From assembly GCF_030811595.1 (NCBI RefSeq), contig NZ_JAUSRB010000002.1, forward strand, positions 4,650,001 through 4,714,000: a DNA stretch of 64,000 bases. The letters run 5' to 3'. This DNA comes from Streptosporangium brasiliense. GTDB lineage: Bacteria; Actinomycetota; Actinomycetes; Streptosporangiales; Streptosporangiaceae. Within the stretch, counting starts at the first letter, position 1, and each line of letters opens with the position of its first letter. Below the pieces are notes generated by a model, which did not search any database, was not told the origin of the DNA, and worked only from the letters and a program-made list of their open reading frames with translations. A program made the translations under genes and the position numbers. Of the stretch, positions 8,788 through 16,751 are shown piece after piece.

Positions 8788-9695
8788 CGGCGCTCTCCCG
8801 CCAGCTTGGCCTGGATCAGGCCCAGTACGATGACCAGCAGCGCCAGCACGTAGGCGATGGCCGAGGCGTAGCCGAAGTCGAAATACTTGAAGGCGTTCTC
8901 GTAGAGGTACATGGTGACCGTGATGGTGGCGTTGTCCGGGCCGCCGTTGGTGAGGACATAGGGCTCGTCGAAGAGCTGGAGCGTGTCGATCGTGCAGAGC
9001 ACCATGGTGAGCAGGAGGATCGGCCGCAGTTGCGGCACGGTGATCCTGCGGAACCTGGTGACCGGTCCCGCGCCGTCCACCATGGCCGCCTCGTAGAGCT
9101 CTTTGGGAATGCCCTGTAGGCCCGCCAGGTAGATGACGGCGTAGTAGCCGACGTAGTGCCAGTTCAGCGCGATCACGATGCCGATCCGGGCCCAGACCGG
9201 GCTGCCCAGCCAGTCGATCCTGTCGATGCCGAAGAAGGAGAGCAGCCAGTTGAGCAGGCCGCCGTCCCTGTTCAGGATCACTGAGAACATCACGCCGTAG
9301 GCGACCAGGCCGGTGAGTGAGGGAACGAAGACCCCGAGCCGCCACACCGCCCGCGCCTTGACCAGGCGCGAGTTCAGCCCCAGGGAGAGCAGCAGGGCCA
9401 GGCTCAGCATCAGCGGGAGCTGCACGACCAGGATCAGCGCCGTGTTGCGGAGCGCGGTCCAGAACACCGGATCGTGCATCAGCCGCGCGTAGTTGTCCAG
9501 GCCGACGAAAGTCCGCGCCGAACCCGTGGTCAGGCTGATCCAGGCCGACTTGGCGATCGGATAGGCCTTGAAGATCAGGAAGCCGAGCAGCGCGGGCATG
9601 AGGAGCAGGTAAGGGAGCGTACGACGGTCGATCAGCGTCCGGCGCGGCTTCCCCTGGGGCCGCGCCGGAGCCGACCTGTCAAGCAGGAGCGTCAT
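8784..9695 (-). CDS. sugar ABC transporter permease (MalF type)
   Basis: Inner-membrane subunit of 303 residues. A basic cytoplasmic N-terminus (RPQGKPRRTLIDRR) leads into helix LPYLLLMPALLGFLIF, and the EAA loop reads EAAMVDGAGPVTRFRRITVPQL. It pairs with the MalG-type protein to form the membrane channel. It overlaps the binding-protein stop by four bases and the next permease by four bases, so the three transporter genes are translationally coupled. Confidence 0.93.
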   Translation of the reverse strand: MTLLLDRSAPARPQGKPRRTLIDRRTLPYLLLMPALLGFLIFKAYPIAKSAWISLTTGSARTFVGLDNYARLMHDPVFWTALRNTALILVVQLPLMLSLALLLSLGLNSRLVKARAVWRLGVFVPSLTGLVAYGVMFSVILNRDGGLLNWLLSFFGIDRIDWLGSPVWARIGIVIALNWHYVGYYAVIYLAGLQGIPKELYEAAMVDGAGPVTRFRRITVPQLRPILLLTMVLCTIDTLQLFDEPYVLTNGGPDNATITVTMYLYENAFKYFDFGYASAIAYVLALLVIVLGLIQAKLAGERR

Positions 9696-11050
9696 GCTTT
9701 CTGCCGTCCGGTCTGCTGGGCGAGCAGGGCGGCGGCCTCCTTGAGCGCCGTGGCCGGGTCGGCGCCCTTGATCAGCACCTTCGTCTGCGCGTCGGAGGCG
9801 ACCTTCAGGGCCTTGGCGTAGTCACCGGTGAAGTTGGTGGCGCCCGCGCCCTGACCGAGGACGTCGACGAAGGTCTTGAGCACCGGCTGGTCGCCGTAGT
9901 ACGGCCATTTCTCGGTGTAGACGGGGGCGCTGTGCGCGGCGGTGAGCGCAGGGAACACTCCGCCCGCCTTGAACATCTTGTTCATGGAGTCGGGCTTGGT
10001 CAGCGCGTACTCCACGAACTTCCACGCGGCGTCTTTGTTCTTGCTGGACTCGGCCACCGACAGGTAGGTGGAGTTGACGATCACGGACTGGCTGCCGCCT
10101 GCCGTGATCGCGGGGGGCGCGATGAGCCGCCACTTGCCCTTCTGGTCGGGGAACTTGGTGGCCAGGTAGTTCGCCGCCCAGGCGGGGAAGGGCGCGATGG
10201 CGAACTTGCCCTCACTCATGATCCGCTTCCAGGTGCCCTCGCCCGCGGTGTCCTCGACCAGTCCGGCGTCGTTCATCTGCTTGATGATCGTCATGGCCTG
10301 TACGGCCTGCGGGGAGTCGAGGGTGACCTTGCCCTCGAGGTCGAAGTAGAACGCGCCCTGGAGCTGCATGAGGTTCTGGAACAGGTCCAGGTCGGGGGTG
10401 GTGCCGGGCTTGTTCAGGCCGGTCAGGGCGATTCCGGTGGCGGCCTTGACCTTCTTGCCCGCCTCGATCATGTCAGCCCAGGTCTTGAGTGACTCGGGGT
10501 CGACTCCAGCCTTTTCGAAGTAGTCGGCTCGGTAGAACATGCCGAGCGGGTTGACCTCCCAGGGCATCGCGTAGACGCCGCCGTCCTTGCCCGTGACCGT
10601 CGGCCACAGGCCCTTGGAGAAGGCGTCCTTGTGCTTGGCGGCACCGAGCTTGTTGAGGTCGGCGAGGCCGCCCGGAAATTTCTCCATGTATCCGGGCAGG
10701 TAGTCGACGCCGATGTGCAGCACGTCCGCCAAGCCCTTGCCGCCCGCCGCCAGACCCACCGTGATCTTGTCCCAGATCGCCGGGTTGCCGACGTCCTGGA
10801 CGTCAACCTTGATACCCGGGTTGTCCCGCTCGAAGTCGGGAACCACGCCGCGCAGCGCCTCGGCCGCGGTGGTCCAGCTCCAGATGGTGATCTTCGTCGG
10901 CCCTCCGGAGGACGACTTCTCCTCGGCACCGCACGCCGCGGCGCCGAGGACGACGGCTCCGGCCACGGCCAGCCGCATCAGGTGGCGGCGGCTCATGGAG
11001 ATGTCGGAAAGCTTGGAAGCCGGCGTGGGACTCCCCGGTGACATGGTCAT
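9692..11050 (-). CDS. lipoprotein extracellular sugar-binding protein
   Basis: Solute-binding component of 452 residues for a CUT1 importer. The N-terminus has SRRHLMRLAVAGAVVLGAAAC: a twin-arginine-like pair, a hydrophobic helix and a lipobox ending in the lipidated Cys, so it should be tethered on the outer face of the membrane. The body (IWSWTTAAEALRGVVPDFERDNPGIKVDVQDV) is the standard start of family 1 binding proteins. ATG at 11050 is preceded by GAAAGGA. The substrate is probably an alpha-galactoside or a related oligosaccharide, judged only from the linked GH36 gene. It begins 13 bases after the aminotransferase stop. Confidence 0.93.
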   Translation of the reverse strand: MTMSPGSPTPASKLSDISMSRRHLMRLAVAGAVVLGAAACGAEEKSSSGGPTKITIWSWTTAAEALRGVVPDFERDNPGIKVDVQDVGNPAIWDKITVGLAAGGKGLADVLHIGVDYLPGYMEKFPGGLADLNKLGAAKHKDAFSKGLWPTVTGKDGGVYAMPWEVNPLGMFYRADYFEKAGVDPESLKTWADMIEAGKKVKAATGIALTGLNKPGTTPDLDLFQNLMQLQGAFYFDLEGKVTLDSPQAVQAMTIIKQMNDAGLVEDTAGEGTWKRIMSEGKFAIAPFPAWAANYLATKFPDQKGKWRLIAPPAITAGGSQSVIVNSTYLSVAESSKNKDAAWKFVEYALTKPDSMNKMFKAGGVFPALTAAHSAPVYTEKWPYYGDQPVLKTFVDVLGQGAGATNFTGDYAKALKVASDAQTKVLIKGADPATALKEAAALLAQQTGRQKA

Positions 11051-11063
11051 TCTGCTGTTCCTT

Positions 11064-12353
11064 TCAGGGGGTGAGTGCCGTACTGGACGGCGGCGGGGGC
11101 TCAGAGGCGCCTGCGGCGCGCAGAGCGGAGGCCAGGCGCTGGGTGGTCTCGTGGGGCGTGGTGGCGTGCGGGGAGAACCGGATCCAGCCGCCGCGCAGGG
11201 TGGTGACGAGCCCGGCCCCGGCCAGCGCCGCGTGCGCGGCCGCGGGCTCGACGCCGGGGAGGCGGAAGCAGCCGATGCCGCCGCGCTCGGCGGCGTCCAG
11301 GTCGTCCAGCAGGACCTGCGCCCCGGCGCCGCGGGCCGTGTCGAGCAGGGCGCCCAGGGTCTCGGTGACCCGGCGGCCGATCTCCGCGACCCCCACGCCC
11401 AGGACCAGGTCGATCGCGGCGCCGAGCGCGGCCACGGCGGGGTAGTCCGGGTTGGTCAGCGTATGGGCGATCGCCCCGCGCAGCGGCGGGCGGGGATGCG
11501 CGACCGTCCCGCCCGGGTGGGCTGCCCCGTCCCCGCCGGCCGGGCCGTGCCCGGGACCGTCGGTGGCGGCGAGAGCACGGGCCGGGCTGTCCGGGACGGG
11601 GACGTTCTCGCCGGTGCCGAACGGGTCCTGGACCCCGGACCAGCCGCCGAGGCCGGGGACGAGCCGGCCGTCCACCCGGTCGCGGACCAGGAGCAGGGCC
11701 GCTCCCCAGCCGGCGCGCAGCCACTTCTGGCCGCCGCAGACCAGCAGGTCGGCCGCGTCGACCTCGATCGGGACGGCGCCCAGACCCTGGATCGCGTCCA
11801 CGACCAGCACCCGGTCCGGGCCGAGGAGCTCCTTCAGCGCGCCCAGCGGGGCGCGGTAGCCGGTGAGGGCGTCCACGGCGCTGATCGAGAGCGCCCGCAC
11901 GTCGCCGTCCAGGTGCGCGGCGACGACGTCCGGGGTGATCCGGGGCGAGTCGATCCAGCGCACCCGGAGCCCGCCGCGCCCCTCGAACCGCAGCCAGGGG
12001 TAGACGTTCGAGGGGAACTCCCCCCGGGGGACGAGCACGACGCCCGCGTCCTCGACGGAGCCGCGGCCCGGGGCCTGGAGGGCCGCGGCGGCCGCGAACA
12101 GGCCGTGGCTGGTGGAGGAGACGAAGGCCACCTCGTGTTCGGCGGCGCGCAGCAGCCGTGCCGCGCCGGCCCGCGTCCGGGCCGCCTGCAGTTCCAATTC
12201 GGCCAGCGCGATGGACGAGTCGCCCCGGAGGAGCCGGGCCGCCTCGATGAGCGTCGTGGCGACGTCGTGCGAGGTGGGCCCGATCCTGGCGAAGTCGAGG
12301 TAGCCCGGAGGCTCGCTGAACCTGGCCAGGTAACTCTCTATTTGAACGTTCAT
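11064..12353 (-). CDS. class V PLP-dependent aminotransferase/lyase-like protein
   Basis: Pyridoxal-phosphate enzyme of about 429 residues in the cysteine-desulfurase/kynureninase fold group. It has FVSSTSHGLF (cofactor loop), VLVVDAIQGLGAVPIEV (Asp contacting the pyridine nitrogen) and LLVCGGQKWLRAGWG with the Schiff-base Lys. The specific reaction is unknown. ATG at 12353 is chosen because it lies just upstream of the conserved part; ATG at 12419 is in frame and would add 22 residues, so the start is not settled. Each ATG lies at a copy of the TGAACGTTCA palindrome. Only 13 bases separate it from the binding-protein gene, so it appears to be the first gene of the sugar operon, an unusual companion for an alpha-galactosidase. 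Confidence 0.8.
   Translation of the reverse strand: MNVQIESYLARFSEPPGYLDFARIGPTSHDVATTLIEAARLLRGDSSIALAELELQAARTRAGAARLLRAAEHEVAFVSSTSHGLFAAAAALQAPGRGSVEDAGVVLVPRGEFPSNVYPWLRFEGRGGLRVRWIDSPRITPDVVAAHLDGDVRALSISAVDALTGYRAPLGALKELLGPDRVLVVDAIQGLGAVPIEVDAADLLVCGGQKWLRAGWGAALLLVRDRVDGRLVPGLGGWSGVQDPFGTGENVPVPDSPARALAATDGPGHGPAGGDGAAHPGGTVAHPRPPLRGAIAHTLTNPDYPAVAALGAAIDLVLGVGVAEIGRRVTETLGALLDTARGAGAQVLLDDLDAAERGGIGCFRLPGVEPAAAHAALAGAGLVTTLRGGWIRFSPHATTPHETTQRLASALRAAGASEPPPPSSTALTP
12343..12352. promoter_or_regulatory. palindrome TGAACGTTCA, candidate LacI operator, proximal copy
   Basis: Perfect 10-bp palindrome with a CG centre, embedded in TTGAACGTTCATAT. It overlaps the ATG at 12353. CG-centred palindromes are the hallmark of LacI-family operators, and a LacI gene is the sixth gene of this operon. 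The same 14 bases recur 66 bp upstream. Confidence 0.6.
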
Positions 12354-12408
12354 ATTCAGCGCTGACGGCACTGCGGAAGCCTCCGGCGGCTTGAAGGGGT
12401 GGATGTGT

Positions 12409-12418
12409 TGAACGTTCA
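12409..12418. promoter_or_regulatory. palindrome TGAACGTTCA, candidate LacI operator, distal copy
   Basis: Second copy of the same palindrome in the same 14-base context (TTGAACGTTCATAT). Upstream on the minus strand, TTGCTC (12448-12443) and TGATAT (12423-12418) could be -35 and -10 elements with a long 19-bp spacer, which would place the operator at the transcription start. Two sites 66 bp apart allow looping or cooperative repression. Confidence 0.6.
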
Positions 12419-12499
12419 TATCACCCAAAAGGGGACGTCGGGGAGCAAGATTTGATAACGGAGTGAGAGCCCTTGGGTGGGTTCCGTGCCGGGGCGGCG

Positions 12500-12547
12500 C
12501 CGCCGTCCGCGCCGTGGCCGTGATCACGGCCACGGCGCGGACGGCGG
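12500..12547. terminator. 48-bp perfect palindrome, probable terminator of the S9 peptidase gene
   Basis: A perfect palindrome with no central spacer, centred at GTGATCAC; each arm is 24 bases, about 83 percent G+C. It starts 22 bases after the minus-strand stop of the S9 peptidase and precedes the sugar operon promoter. There is no U-tract, which is usual for actinomycete I-shaped terminators. Being symmetrical, it would act in both directions. Confidence 0.7.
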
Positions 12548-12569
12548 TCCGTTCCCCCGGCACGGCTGC

Positions 12570-14624
12570 TCAGCGGGGGAGGTTGCGGCGGAGGAAGTCG
12601 AGTTCGATCGCCATCAGGTTCTCCGCGACACCGTCGGGGGTCATGTGGCTGACGCCGGGGAGCAGGAGCGTGGAGTGCGGCCTCCCGGCCCTGGTCAGGG
12701 CCTCCGACAGGCGCAGGGTGTGCAGCGGGTAGACGTTGTCGTCGGCCAGGCCGTGGATGAGCAGCAGCGGTCGCTCGAGTCCGGGGGCGTCGGCGATCAG
12801 CGAGTCGCCGTCGTATCCGGAGGGGTTCTCGTCGGGCAGGCCGAGGTAGCGCTCGGTGTAGGCGGTGTCGTACCAGCGGAAGTCGGTGGGCGGGGCGCCC
12901 GCGCAGGCGGCGTGGAAGACGTCGGGACGACGGAGCACGGCGAGCGCCGCGAAGTAGCCGCCGTAGGACCAGCCGCGCACGCCGACCCTGGACAGGTCGA
13001 GGTCCGGATGCTTGCCCGCGAGCTCACGCAGCCCCGCGACCTGGTCGTCCAGCGCCACCTGCGAGAAGCGCCGGAAGATCGCCCGGCCGAAGGAGGCCGA
13101 CACGTTCGGCGTGCCCCGGTTGTCGATCGTCACGACCGCGAACCCCTGGTCGGCCCACCACTGCTTGCGGATCCACCGGCCGGGTTCGGCGGCGATCGCC
13201 TGGTAGCCGGGGCCGCCGTACACGTCGAGGAGGACCGGCAGCCGCTCCCCGGGTATGTGCCCGCTCGGATAGAGCACCGCGGAAGGCAGGCGATGCTCGG
13301 TCACCCGGTCCAGGACCGGCCGCGGCCGGTACGGCGACGCCGCCGACAGGTCGCGGATCTCCACGGCGGAGCCGGGGACGAGACCCCCGGGGTACACGAC
13401 CCGGCGGATGCGGGGGGCCTCCAGCGAGCCGCTGGTGATGACCACGGTCGAGCCACCGGTCAGGGCGCTGTGCACGCCGGGCCCGTGGGTGATCCTGGCC
13501 GGCGTGCCGTCCGCCTTGAGGCGGTAGACGTGCTGCTCGGCGGGGTCCGCCTCGCTGCCCTCGAACAGCAGGTCGTCGCCGAGGGAACCCGCGACGCGCC
13601 GGACGTACAGCGACGAGGGGGTGACCACGGTGCCGTCGACGGCCAGGGCCTGGGTGTCGTGCGCCTCGACCGTGGTCAGCACCCGGCCGTCGGCCAGGAG
13701 GGAGGGGGTGCCGGGCACGGCCTCGATCCACAGCGGGTCGGCGAACTCCGCCAGGGAGGAGGTCGTGGCGGTGGCGAGGTTGACCGCGAGGAGCAGCCCG
13801 TTCTGCTGGAGCCGGTCCAGCACGGTGATCGTCGGGCGGTCCTGCTCGCTCCAGTCCACCGCCGACAGGTACGGGTACCCGGTGTCGTTCCACAGGACCT
13901 GCCGGCGCGTGCCGTCCAGGCCGAGCAGGTGCAGTTCGACGGCCGCGTTCGGCCCGCCCGCCTGCGGGTAGGCGGGCTCCGGCGTCACCTGCTCGGGCCG
14001 CGCGGGGTCGGCCAGGCGGCGGCGCGGCACCCGGGTCTCGTCCACCCGGGTGGCCAGGAGCGCCGAGCCGTCGGGCGCCCACCAGTGGCCCCGGTGCCTG
14101 CCGAGTTCCTCGGCGGCGGCGAACTCCGCGACGCCCCAGGTGACGTGGGACTCGCCGGCGATCAGGCGGCTGCCGCTGTTCTCGTGGACGTAGAGCCGCC
14201 CGCCCGTCACGTAGGCGATCCTGTCTCCGGACGGCCGGGGGTCGAAGGCGGGCCCGGCCGCCGGGATCTCCTCGACGGCGGCCGTGGCGACGTCCACCCG
14301 GAACAGCCGGCCGCCCAGCGCGTACACGGCGACGGCGCCGTCGGTGGCGTAGGAGCCGATGCCCGGCGCCCACAGGCGCAGCCGCTCGCGCAGGGCCCGC
14401 TCCTCGGGCGGCAGGACGTGCGGGCCCTCGTCCGGCCCGGCCAGCGGTCGCTCCGCGCCGGTGGCGACGTCGAGCGCCCACAGCCGCTCGACGGGGTCCT
14501 CGGGGCCGTCAGAGCGCAGGAACAGCACCCGCGAGCCGTCGGGGGAGACGGTCAGGGCCCGGGGAGAGCCGTAGGTGAACCGCCCGGTGGCGGTGAAACG
14601 CGCGAGGAGTGCGTCAGAAGGCAT
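12570..14624 (-). CDS. S9 family prolyl oligopeptidase / dipeptidyl peptidase IV-like
   Basis: Serine peptidase of 684 residues. An N-terminal beta-propeller-like region (about 1-410, with repeated SPDGSRVLFLRS-like and GDRIAYVTGG blades) precedes an alpha/beta-hydrolase domain. The nucleophile is Ser553 in GWSYGG; the Asp is expected in LADDNVYP and the His in GVSHM near the C-terminus. This is the DPP-IV/acylaminoacyl-peptidase architecture. There is no signal peptide, so it is probably cytoplasmic and acts on peptides. The ATG at 14624 has no ribosome binding site; the bases before it form an inverted repeat, which suggests a leaderless, regulated transcript. Confidence 0.88.
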   Translation of the reverse strand: MPSDALLARFTATGRFTYGSPRALTVSPDGSRVLFLRSDGPEDPVERLWALDVATGAERPLAGPDEGPHVLPPEERALRERLRLWAPGIGSYATDGAVAVYALGGRLFRVDVATAAVEEIPAAGPAFDPRPSGDRIAYVTGGRLYVHENSGSRLIAGESHVTWGVAEFAAAEELGRHRGHWWAPDGSALLATRVDETRVPRRRLADPARPEQVTPEPAYPQAGGPNAAVELHLLGLDGTRRQVLWNDTGYPYLSAVDWSEQDRPTITVLDRLQQNGLLLAVNLATATTSSLAEFADPLWIEAVPGTPSLLADGRVLTTVEAHDTQALAVDGTVVTPSSLYVRRVAGSLGDDLLFEGSEADPAEQHVYRLKADGTPARITHGPGVHSALTGGSTVVITSGSLEAPRIRRVVYPGGLVPGSAVEIRDLSAASPYRPRPVLDRVTEHRLPSAVLYPSGHIPGERLPVLLDVYGGPGYQAIAAEPGRWIRKQWWADQGFAVVTIDNRGTPNVSASFGRAIFRRFSQVALDDQVAGLRELAGKHPDLDLSRVGVRGWSYGGYFAALAVLRRPDVFHAACAGAPPTDFRWYDTAYTERYLGLPDENPSGYDGDSLIADAPGLERPLLLIHGLADDNVYPLHTLRLSEALTRAGRPHSTLLLPGVSHMTPDGVAENLMAIELDFLRRNLPR

Positions 14625-14646
14625 GTAATGTGAAATATCACACTAC
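14625..14646. promoter_or_regulatory. inverted repeat in front of the S9 peptidase
   Basis: TGTGAAATATCACA (14629-14642) is a dyad of 5-bp arms around a 4-bp centre, extended outward by GTA and TAC with one unpaired position. It ends at the ATG of the peptidase gene, where a ribosome binding site would be expected. It resembles FadR/GntR-type operators; the protein that binds it is not identifiable here. Confidence 0.5.
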
Positions 14647-14742
14647 ATTCTGGATGGCGAGAGGTCCGCGCTGTCCTCGTGGCGACGGACCCGCCCCGGT
14701 CCCGCGCGGCGGGGGAGCGCGGCCGGAGCATGACGGGTTAGC

Positions 14743-15324
14743 TCAGGACGGCTGGATCCGGACGAACTCGCCGGGGATCGCGGCCCCGTCGAGGAGGAGG
14801 TCGGCGCGGGAGCGGGTGCCGTCGGCGGCGAACCACTCCTCCTCGGCGCGCATCCACTCGCGCCACTGCGGCGCGTAGGAGGCGCCGTCCCTGGCCAGGG
14901 CGCGGGCCAGCCGCAGCTCGGCAGGCGCCTCCACCCAGACGGTGAAGGCGGCCGGGGCCGTGCGCCGGGCGGTACTCACCCCTTCGAGGAGCAGCACCGG
15001 CGCGACGGGCACGTCCACCCAGTCGGTGAACGTGCCGGCGGCCCACTCGTAGCGCCGGTAGCCGCCCGGCCGCCCGGCCGCCAGCGGGCCGAGCACCTGC
15101 TCCTCGACCTGCCTGAACCAGGTCACGGGCGGCTCGTCCCACGGCACGGGGAAGTCGTCACTGTGGATCACCTGGGCGCCCAGCGCCCGCGCCAGCCGCC
15201 CGGCGAAGGTCGTCTTGCCCGACCCGCCCGGTCCGTCCACCGCCACGACGCGGACCGGCCCGCACGACGGCGGCAGTCCCCGGACCGCTCCGGCGAGGTC
15301 CTCGAAGGAGACGATTGAAGCCAC
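14743..15324 (-). CDS. uridine kinase-like P-loop NTPase
   Basis: Cytoplasmic phosphotransferase-like protein of 193 residues. VVAVDGPGGSGKTTFAGRLA holds the Walker A motif (about residues 29-36), IHSDDFP is the acidic substrate motif of uridine/pantothenate kinase-like folds, and LLLEGV is a Walker B-like strand. The family includes uridine kinases and many uncharacterised actinomycete members, so the substrate is open. The start is GTG at 15324 with a weak GGGCGG; the gene stands alone, divergent from the CoA-transferase. Confidence 0.75.
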   Translation of the reverse strand: MASIVSFEDLAGAVRGLPPSCGPVRVVAVDGPGGSGKTTFAGRLARALGAQVIHSDDFPVPWDEPPVTWFRQVEEQVLGPLAAGRPGGYRRYEWAAGTFTDWVDVPVAPVLLLEGVSTARRTAPAAFTVWVEAPAELRLARALARDGASYAPQWREWMRAEEEWFAADGTRSRADLLLDGAAIPGEFVRIQPS

Positions 15325-15593
15325 CCGCCCATGGTGGCAGCTTTGCTGGAAGCGGGGGAAAGCGGTCGGACGGGGTAGGTCCCGGGTAGGCCCCCGTTCC
15401 GCCGGACGGACACCGGCGGGCCCGCTCCGCCGCCGGCGGGATGGGCTGGAGGTGGAGGGCCCCGCCTGGGAGGATCTTCGTGTGCCGGACCTGACGCGGG
15501 AGCGGCACGGATCGCCCGGCAGGCCGGCGTCAGGAGGAATGCCCTTCCCGCTCCGATTCGACTAGGCTCGGCGACCACCACAGGAGGTTGATC

Positions 15594-16751
15594 TTGCACG
15601 GAGCACTCGGCGACATCGTCGTTCTCGACCTCTCCCGCGCACTGGCGGGACCGCACGCCGCGCAGATGCTCGGCGACCTGGGCGCCCGAGTGATCAAGGT
15701 GGAGCATCCCGGCGGGGGCGACGAGTCCCGGGGCTGGGGGCCGCCGTTCGCCGGTCCCGACGGTGACATCTCCACCTACTTCCTCGCGGCCAACCGCAAC
15801 AAGCAGTCGATCACCGTGGACCTCAAGTCCGCCGAGGGCAAGGCTCTGATCGAGCGTCTGGTACGGCAGAGCGACGTGCTGATCGAGAACTTCCGCACCG
15901 GCGTCCTCGACCGGCTGGGCTTCCCCGTCGAGCGGCTGCACGCGCTCAACCCGCGCCTGGTCGTCCTGTCGATCACCGGGTTCGGCCACGACGGCCCCGA
16001 GGGCGGCCGGCCGGGCTACGACCAGATCGCCCAGGGCGAGGCCGGCCTGATGAGCCTCACCGGGCCGTCCGCCGACGAGCCCTACCGCGTGGGCGCCTCG
16101 ATCGCCGACCTGCTCGCCGGCATCCACGGCGCCTACGGCGTGGTCGCCGCCCTCTACGAGCGCGAGCGGACCGGCCGGGGCAAGGTCGTGCGGACCTCGC
16201 TGCTGGCCGCCGTGACCGGCGTGCACTCCTACCACGGCACGGCCTGGACCGTCGGCGGCCAGGTGCCCAGGGCCAACGGCAACCACCACGCCTCCATCGC
16301 CCCCTACGGCGCCTTCCACTGCGCCGACGGCATGATCCAGATCGCGGTGGCCAACGACACGCAGTGGCGGAAGGTGGCCGCCCTGTTGGACATCGATCCC
16401 GATATCCCGAAATATGCGATAAACAGGGAGAGATTTGCGCACCGGGACGAGCTGATCGCCGACATGGAGCAGGTGCTCGCCAAGCACGACCGCGCCCACT
16501 GGCTGGCCGCGCTCGGCGAGATCGGCGTGCCCGCCGGCGCGATCAGGTCCATCGACGAGGTCTACGCCTGGGAGCAGACCCGCTCCCAGGGGCTGCTCGT
16601 CGAGGTCGACCACCCCGTGCTCGGCGCCATCGAGCTGCCCGGCCCGCCGCTCCGCTTCGACGGCGAGCCCGCCGTCCGCCACGGCGCCCCGCCCGCGCTG
16701 GGCCAGCACAACGACGAGATCCTCGCCTGGCTGGAGGAACGTGAAGGATGA
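15594..16751 (+). CDS. class III CoA-transferase (CaiB/BaiF family)
   Basis: Transfers CoA between carboxylic acids through an aspartyl intermediate. It is about 385 residues, the usual length. The N-terminus (VVLDLSRALAGPHAAQMLGDLGARVIKVEHPGGGD) is the family signature, and VGASIADLLAG holds the conserved catalytic Asp. Two TTG codons are possible starts: the one at 15588 touches the AGGAGG, whereas TTG at 15594 has a 6-base spacing and is preferred. The stop overlaps the carboxyltransferase gene, so the two are coupled. Together they suggest activation and carboxylation or decarboxylation of an acyl-CoA; the substrate is not known. Confidence 0.9.
   Translation: MHGALGDIVVLDLSRALAGPHAAQMLGDLGARVIKVEHPGGGDESRGWGPPFAGPDGDISTYFLAANRNKQSITVDLKSAEGKALIERLVRQSDVLIENFRTGVLDRLGFPVERLHALNPRLVVLSITGFGHDGPEGGRPGYDQIAQGEAGLMSLTGPSADEPYRVGASIADLLAGIHGAYGVVAALYERERTGRGKVVRTSLLAAVTGVHSYHGTAWTVGGQVPRANGNHHASIAPYGAFHCADGMIQIAVANDTQWRKVAALLDIDPDIPKYAINRERFAHRDELIADMEQVLAKHDRAHWLAALGEIGVPAGAIRSIDEVYAWEQTRSQGLLVEVDHPVLGAIELPGPPLRFDGEPAVRHGAPPALGQHNDEILAWLEEREG

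Noticed and set aside
12354..12563. N-terminal extension of the aminotransferase to 12563
   Set aside because: It would run through the 48-bp palindrome and the distal operator and encodes no conserved sequence; starts at 12353 or 12419 fit better.
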